Source of the DNA: CBDHHC01 sp965263345
GTDB taxonomy: Bacteria; Pseudomonadota; Alphaproteobacteria; Rhizobiales; CBDHHC01
Length of the DNA stretch: 64,000 bases
Direction: 5' to 3'
Assembly: GCA_965263345.1 (NCBI GenBank)
Contig: CBDHHC010000024.1
Span: 558,001 to 622,000, forward strand
This document shows positions 59,075-64,000 of this stretch, in pieces (position 1 is the stretch's first letter; each line of letters starts with the position of its first letter). The position numbers were made by a program, and so were the translations under genes. A model generated the notes under the pieces. The model did not search any database. It worked only from the letters and a program-made list of their open reading frames with translations, and was not told the DNA's origin.

Positions 59075-60610
59075 CTACAAATCCAAGCTCATTTGTTTCT
59101 GAGTAGCTTGACGCTTAGGCTCACGTTTAGATTTGCTCTTACGACTTCCATGTTTATCATAAACCTTGTGTGCATTTTCTCTAAAATTTTCTTGTTTTCT
59201 GACTCTGCTAATCTTCTCACGCGCTGATTTAATAGCATTCTTATGATCAACAATAGGCGCCGGATAATCAACACCTACAATGCATCTGTTTCTCTTCTGG
59301 CCTGTATCATCCATTTTACAAGGTTCGTGAATCCATGTGTCAGACACATTCCGCAACTCAGGAAGCCACTTACGAATAAACACCCCATTGGGGTCATGTT
59401 CTTGTGACTGTTTGATCGGGCTATAAATACGGACTGTATTAATACCTGTAACACCAGATTGCATCTGAAGTTGGCTATAGTGTATACCGGGTTCATAATC
59501 CGTAAAAAGCCGTGCAAGATAATATCCCGTTATCCTCCAATCAAGCCAAAGATGATAACTGGCGAAACTGACAAGCATGGCACGCATACGAAACGTAATC
59601 CAACCTTCGTAAATTAAATTTCTCATACAAGCATCAATAAACGGGTAACCAGTGCACCCATTTTTCCAGGCTTGGAAAAATTGTTGATTATGCTCCGCTT
59701 CCCTTAGTCCCTCAAAGGCGGGATGCATACATTTATATTCGATAGAAGGTTGATCTTCTAATTTCTGTATAAAATGACATCGCCAGGACAACCTTGATGA
59801 AAAAGCAGAAAGGTTTCGCTTCCATAACTTTATCTCGTTTTCCTTTAAACCTTGTCGCCTGTCTTTTGTATACTTAACAACTTCACGTACAGATAACGAT
59901 CCCCAGGTTAAATGAGGAGACAGACGCGAACAATACTCTTCAGATACGCCTGGAGCAGAAAGATGATAGAGATAGTTTTTTCCACGTTGTTGTAAATAAC
60001 TATTTAAAATTTCGGTCGCAGCTCTTCTGCCTCCCTTTTGAACACGACCAGGAACACGATCTCCAAACATGGGATCATTTTTTTTAGGTAACACGCCTGG
60101 ATCTATGCCTTTTATAGGTTTTAAGGCTACAGGTTTAGGAATAAGCTCACAAGCCATGCGCCTATTTCTAATCTTCGACCATTCATCCCGCCCCTTAAGG
60201 CGTCGAACAACACCATTACAGGGATATTCTACAAAGTTGATCTCATGAGACTGGCAGTAAGAAACAACTCTCATATCTCGTTCAAAAGTCCAACCATTTC
60301 CCGTTTCTTCATGAGCATAAATAGTTCTAATTAAATAATTTTCCAAGAGTTTTTGAAAAATCTCTTCAATGTCGCCAACACGTATGACAAGTCCTTGCCC
60401 ATGATCCTTTAAACGTGCATTAAGTTCAATAAGACAATCATGAATGAACTGCCAATGGCGCCTGGAAGCAAAAGGTTGCTTCCAATAATCAGGCTCAATA
60501 ACATAAAGAGGGAGTGTTGGTACATTACGTAAACTTGCTTCATAAAGAGGTCTGTGGTCATAAATGCGTAAATCCCGTTTAAACCAGACGATCTGAATTT
60601 CAGACTTCAT
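59075..60610 (-). CDS. cryptochrome/photolyase family DNA repair protein
   Basis: This is a flavin-dependent photolyase fold. The N-terminal alpha/beta domain (about 1-150, IVWFKRDLRIYDH) binds the antenna; the C-terminal FAD domain carries WGSLSVREVVKYT, RLSWRCHFIQKLE, NGCTGYPFIDACMRNLIYEGW and NTVRIYSPIKQSQEHDP. It belongs with class-I-like photolyases or cryptochromes that repair cyclobutane dimers; the exact class is not certain. A basic C-terminal tail of about 60 residues ends the chain. ATG 60610 overlaps the DUF2256 stop (ATGA), so the genes are coupled. Confidence 0.9.
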   Translation of the reverse strand: MKSEIQIVWFKRDLRIYDHRPLYEASLRNVPTLPLYVIEPDYWKQPFASRRHWQFIHDCLIELNARLKDHGQGLVIRVGDIEEIFQKLLENYLIRTIYAHEETGNGWTFERDMRVVSYCQSHEINFVEYPCNGVVRRLKGRDEWSKIRNRRMACELIPKPVALKPIKGIDPGVLPKKNDPMFGDRVPGRVQKGGRRAATEILNSYLQQRGKNYLYHLSAPGVSEEYCSRLSPHLTWGSLSVREVVKYTKDRRQGLKENEIKLWKRNLSAFSSRLSWRCHFIQKLEDQPSIEYKCMHPAFEGLREAEHNQQFFQAWKNGCTGYPFIDACMRNLIYEGWITFRMRAMLVSFASYHLWLDWRITGYYLARLFTDYEPGIHYSQLQMQSGVTGINTVRIYSPIKQSQEHDPNGVFIRKWLPELRNVSDTWIHEPCKMDDTGQKRNRCIVGVDYPAPIVDHKNAIKSAREKISRVRKQENFRENAHKVYDKHGSRKSKSKREPKRQATQKQMSLDL

Positions 60611-60744
60611 ATCTTTCCTTTTTGACGCCGACACTTCTCAGAGCAATACTTTACCTGATCCCAGACTTTATTCCATTTTTTTCTCCAGGTAAAAGGGCGT
60701 CGACATACGACGCATTTCTTTGTTGGCAAATCAGACTTTTTCAT
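60607..60744 (-). CDS. DUF2256 small zinc-finger-like protein
   Basis: The 45-residue protein carries two Cys pairs, KKCVVCRRPFTWRKKW and KYCSEKCRRQKG, a compact zinc-binding module of the DUF2256 type. It overlaps the upstream (6-4) photolyase gene by 14 bases and the downstream photolyase gene by 4, so it is part of one operon. DUF2256 is regularly found beside photolyase-like genes; its function is unknown. Confidence 0.85.
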   Translation of the reverse strand: MKKSDLPTKKCVVCRRPFTWRKKWNKVWDQVKYCSEKCRRQKGKI

Positions 60745-62269
60745 TTTTTTCTAAAGCCTTAAAAAATCGCTTCGCGTCTATATGAATTGCATCGACCTTG
60801 TCACTCTCCATTTTTCTAAGGGTATTGTAGACCATTGAAAGTCGATTATTTCCACTCAATTTTTTCTCATTTCTGAACAAAAAATCCCAATATAAATAAT
60901 TAAATGGACAAGCCTCAGGACCATTCTTCTTGGAGACCTTGTATCTGCAGGACTTGCAATAATCAGACATCTTATTAATATAAGCGCCACTAGCAGCGTA
61001 AGGCTTTGACCCTAAAACACCACCATCCGCGAAAAGAACCATACCTGTAACATTGGGTAACTCTACCCATTGATAAGCATCTGCATAAACGATTAAATAC
61101 CATTCATTCACTTCATTAGGATCAAGCCCAGCAATGAGTGCAAAGTTTCCAAGAACCATCAAACGCTGAATATGATGTGCGTATGCATTCTCTTTTGTTT
61201 CCATCACACATTGTCTAAGGCAATTCATTTGTGTCTCACCTGTCCAATAAAATTCAGGCAGTTTTCGTTTCGCCTCAAGGAAATTCAAACGTTCATAATC
61301 AGGCATTTTTAACCAGTAAACACCTCTGACAAATTCCCGCCAGCCAATAATTTGCCGAACAAACCCCTCCACGGCATTCAAAGCAACAAGCCCCTTTTTG
61401 TAAGCCTCTTCTGCTTTTTGGACACACTCTAGAGGATTAAGCAAACCACAATTTATATAAAAACTGAGATGGCTATGATACATCCAAGGCTCCCCTTGGA
61501 TCATAGCATCTTGATAATCACCGAATTGAGAAAGTCGTGATGAAATAAATTGATCAAGAGCATGCAGTGCCTGTTCTCGTGTAACGGCAAAATGAAAAGG
61601 TTCTAAATCTCCAAAATGATCTGAAAAATGTTCATTGACGAGCCGCATAACATCTTTCGTAATCTCATCTGGAGTAGAGAGATAAGTTTGAGGAATATTT
61701 AAACCTTCTTTAGGAGGCTTGCGGTTCTCAGAATCATAATTCCATTTCCCACCTTGTGGCTGATCGCCATCCATGAGAATATGATACATCTTACGCATCT
61801 CTCGATAAAAATATTCCATGCGCAACTGTTTACGCCCTTCAGACCAAGTCTTAAAGAATTCTGGCGAGGATAAAAAACGATCATCACGTCTAATCTCAAC
61901 AGATACATTCAGCGCCTCTTCCCAGGATCGAATGTCTTTCAGAACACGATATTCCCCAGGAAAAGTAATAACAATTTTTTCTAGATTATAGACTGACAAT
62001 ACCTTTTGAATCTCCCCCAAAAAAGATCCTGAATTGTCTTTATCATCAAGCTTTGTATAGTGAACTTTATAACCGTCTTGCCTTAATTCTTCTGCAAAAT
62101 GACGCATACCAGAAAATAAGAAAGCAATCTTCTTTTTATGATGCATTACATATCTGGCTTCATCATAGATCTCACACATCAGGATAAAATCTTGTGACTT
62201 ATCACAATCAACGAGACTTGATATCTCTCCAGATAACTGATCTCCTAAGATTAAGCGCAATATGGTCAT
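60731..62269 (-). CDS. phrB: iron-sulfur bacterial (6-4) photolyase / cryptochrome (FeS-BCP)
   Basis: This group repairs (6-4) photoproducts using FAD, a lumazine antenna and a [4Fe-4S] cluster. The four cluster cysteines lie at about 350 (in NCLRQC), 437 and 440 (YCKSC) and 453 (EACPFN), matching the spacing known for Agrobacterium PhrB (350, 438, 441, 454). The N-terminal LILGDQLSGE and FAD-region AYQWVELPNVTGMVLFADGG are characteristic. Length (512) is normal. It is the first gene of a three-gene light-repair operon. Confidence 0.94.
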   Translation of the reverse strand: MTILRLILGDQLSGEISSLVDCDKSQDFILMCEIYDEARYVMHHKKKIAFLFSGMRHFAEELRQDGYKVHYTKLDDKDNSGSFLGEIQKVLSVYNLEKIVITFPGEYRVLKDIRSWEEALNVSVEIRRDDRFLSSPEFFKTWSEGRKQLRMEYFYREMRKMYHILMDGDQPQGGKWNYDSENRKPPKEGLNIPQTYLSTPDEITKDVMRLVNEHFSDHFGDLEPFHFAVTREQALHALDQFISSRLSQFGDYQDAMIQGEPWMYHSHLSFYINCGLLNPLECVQKAEEAYKKGLVALNAVEGFVRQIIGWREFVRGVYWLKMPDYERLNFLEAKRKLPEFYWTGETQMNCLRQCVMETKENAYAHHIQRLMVLGNFALIAGLDPNEVNEWYLIVYADAYQWVELPNVTGMVLFADGGVLGSKPYAASGAYINKMSDYCKSCRYKVSKKNGPEACPFNYLYWDFLFRNEKKLSGNNRLSMVYNTLRKMESDKVDAIHIDAKRFFKALEKNEKV

Positions 62270-62364
62270 GTAATCTCATATTATTATTCATTAATAACAA
62301 TATTACGAGATTTATCGTAATTTGGATTACTCTTTGTAAAGATAATTTTACCAATTCGAAAATA

Positions 62365-64000
62365 CTATTCCCCGGCTCCAATCACAACAAATGGCGCCCA
62401 ATATTCAGGATGAGACGTAGCCTTATCGTTAACAAGATTTAACATCGCAGATCGAAGAGCCCCAGCGCGGCTAAGTGTTTTATCTGCTCTAAGCCTTTGG
62501 AATGTATTTGTAATCAATTTAACTGTTGCTTGGGAGTTCACATACCAATGAGAGACCAGCAATGACCTTGCTCCGGCGTAAAAGAAAGCTTTTGCCAATC
62601 CAGAAAGGGGCTCCGCTCCTGGCTTATCTCCAGCGGCTGTATTACAAGCCGATAAAATAACCCAATCAGCGTCTAACTTTAATTGTGCAATTTCTGAAGT
62701 CGTTAAAAGGCCATCATCCGTCTTCGAGGCCTTATCAGGAGGAGTAAGAATTAAAGCGGGTTCAGTTTTGTTTTTTACAAGCAAAGCCGTCTCTTCTGCA
62801 AGAAGTCCATGAGTAGCAAAATGCAGAACTTTTGCATTTTTTAACACCCCATTCTTTGAAAGCTCTTTAATATGATCTTCCGTTGCCTTCTCTCCCAACT
62901 TTATACTCTCAGGCAGAGCATTTAAAACCCGGCCTACAGCACATACTTCATCTGCTGTTTCAGGCAACGGATACTGCCGTTTAAGCAGACCAATATCAAC
63001 ATCTCCCCCGCGAAAATATGTTGAGATACTTTGCGGAAACAACCATTTCAGGGCTACAAGTGATCCCAATGCCGACTGTGCAACACAAGCCTGTTTTAGC
63101 CAGGCTCTCTCGTCATTCCCATCAGGCCCGATCAGCAAAGGATTTGCAAAAGCCAAATATGGAGCTTTAGCAGCACTTGGTTTAACTGTTTTCCGAAGAT
63201 CCTTTAAGCTCCCAACAGAAGGAAGAACACTTAAATTATGCTTTTTCACAAGCCACTCTAAATTATGATATGAGTTTTCTTTTTTGGGAGCAGCTGTAAC
63301 AAGAACCTGAAAAGGCAAACTTGTTAAAATACCCGAAGGAACAAGAAGGAGCTTTTTATCTTTTATAAGATCTTCCACTTGGCCGAATAAACCTTTGTAA
63401 AGCTCATAAGCAACATCAGCTTTAAAAGGCAATGGTTGACCAAGATTATATTGAGAAGAACTATATTTCAAATCTAAAAGAAGATTACAATCTTTGGCTT
63501 TTTGTTTATCTCCCCAGCTGATAACATCAAGCCCACAACGTAATGTTTTAACCATCCTGTTAAGTTGCTTTGTTCCAAATTCCGTGCGCACCCATTTCAC
63601 ATCAGATTTCGTTACAACCCAGATAAATGCTTTTTGCTTCTGGCTTTCAGGGCTTTGCAAATCCATCATATAAACAAGAGCTTCATCACCTTTTAAAAGC
63701 GACTGAACCTCTTTGATTTTTAATGGTGCAGAATGAGTGATCGCAAAATAATTTGGAAACTCATTATTAAGCACTTTATCAATCTCTCCAATCCGTCGAA
63801 CAATAAAATCAAGCAGATCATTAATTGCTTTTTCTAATTTTTTATTTCTTTGCTTTACAGGCTTAGCAATGATCCGATTAAAATGCCGATCCATATCTTT
63901 CCATTCGCGGATTAAATCTTGACGTTCACGAACCAGTTTCCCAAGCTCATTATCACCAGAACCAAACCGAGCAGCAATTTGTGCAAGCGCCGCAGAAGCT
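62365..64000 (-). CDS. CHAT domain protease, N-terminus beyond the window
   Basis: The frame is open to the right edge (first full codon at 63999). The C-terminal CHAT domain (caspase-like) has both catalytic residues: His in HFATHGLLAEE and Cys in LSACNTAAG. DGLLTTSEIAQL and GLAKAFFYAGARSLLVSHW complete the family pattern. Upstream is a helical, charged region resembling the TPR-adjacent linker of CHAT proteins. CHAT proteases are activated within partner complexes or after TPR sensing. What precedes it is outside the window. Confidence 0.92.
   Translation of the reverse strand, partial: ASAALAQIAARFGSGDNELGKLVRERQDLIREWKDMDRHFNRIIAKPVKQRNKKLEKAINDLLDFIVRRIGEIDKVLNNEFPNYFAITHSAPLKIKEVQSLLKGDEALVYMMDLQSPESQKQKAFIWVVTKSDVKWVRTEFGTKQLNRMVKTLRCGLDVISWGDKQKAKDCNLLLDLKYSSSQYNLGQPLPFKADVAYELYKGLFGQVEDLIKDKKLLLVPSGILTSLPFQVLVTAAPKKENSYHNLEWLVKKHNLSVLPSVGSLKDLRKTVKPSAAKAPYLAFANPLLIGPDGNDERAWLKQACVAQSALGSLVALKWLFPQSISTYFRGGDVDIGLLKRQYPLPETADEVCAVGRVLNALPESIKLGEKATEDHIKELSKNGVLKNAKVLHFATHGLLAEETALLVKNKTEPALILTPPDKASKTDDGLLTTSEIAQLKLDADWVILSACNTAAGDKPGAEPLSGLAKAFFYAGARSLLVSHWYVNSQATVKLITNTFQRLRADKTLSRAGALRSAMLNLVNDKATSHPEYWAPFVVIGAGE

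Overview
The window looks like chromosome of a low-GC alphaproteobacterium, most likely a marine-type member of the Hyphomicrobiales or a close relative. The inference rests on gene content and order: DUF1491, DUF5330, DUF6456 and a DnaA-domain-IV-like HTH protein around sufE; the strings proS-lolC-lolD and NifU-like-folE-hisI with yidD nearby; ATP12; and an FeS-type (6-4) photolyase. No tRNA, rRNA, integrase, transposase, phage gene or CRISPR array was seen.

Layout. 0-10.6 kb: the 3' part of an AsmA-like gene is cut by the window edge, followed by a ClC chloride channel, a candidate small RNA, uvrD, a TMEM143-like membrane protein, prmA and an aminopeptidase P. 10.6-18 kb: a truncated CelD-like remnant, a stand-alone GmrSD-type (DUF262/DUF1524) protein, DUF924, three unrelated small lipoproteins in a row, then DUF1491 and a peptidoglycan-binding membrane protein. 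18-21 kb: DUF5330, a candidate anti-Shine-Dalgarno sRNA, sufE, a miniature flagellar rod/hook-like protein, DUF6456 and a DnaA-C-like HTH protein. 21-23 kb: a GNAT gene framed by two direct copies of an intergenic repeat, then purU. 23-29 kb: a fatty-acid beta-oxidation operon (fadE-fadJ-thiolase). 29-34 kb: a cysteine-less SoxY, SoxZ and a double CDGSH protein; then proS-lolC-lolD on the other strand.

34-43 kb: a TPMT-like methyltransferase, then a disturbed region with hairpins, degenerate direct repeats, a gene fragment, and a putative polymorphic toxin with a candidate immunity gene. After that come pirin, a frameshifted doxX and a divergent LysR regulator, then holC, a CPBP protease and an outer-membrane beta-barrel protein. 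43-51 kb: a transmembrane TIR-SUMF1 fusion, parC, an orphan ParB-like protein, a jacalin-like lectin and a caspase-fold protein that has lost its catalytic histidine. 51-64 kb: an OxyR-like regulator lacking the peroxidatic cysteine, ugd, CYTH, ATP12, a HAD phosphatase, yidD, cupin, NifU-like, folE, hisI, a photolyase operon (FeS-type (6-4) photolyase, DUF2256, class-I-like photolyase) and a CHAT protease that runs off the right edge.

Most genes are housekeeping. The most unusual material is the set of TIR, caspase-like, CHAT, lectin and toxin genes, which suggests signalling or conflict functions. The best single candidate for an undescribed system is the TIR-TM-SUMF1 protein, whose layout is that of a one-piece periplasmic sensor with a cytoplasmic NADase-like domain. 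All functions are assigned by reading motifs; no database search was run.
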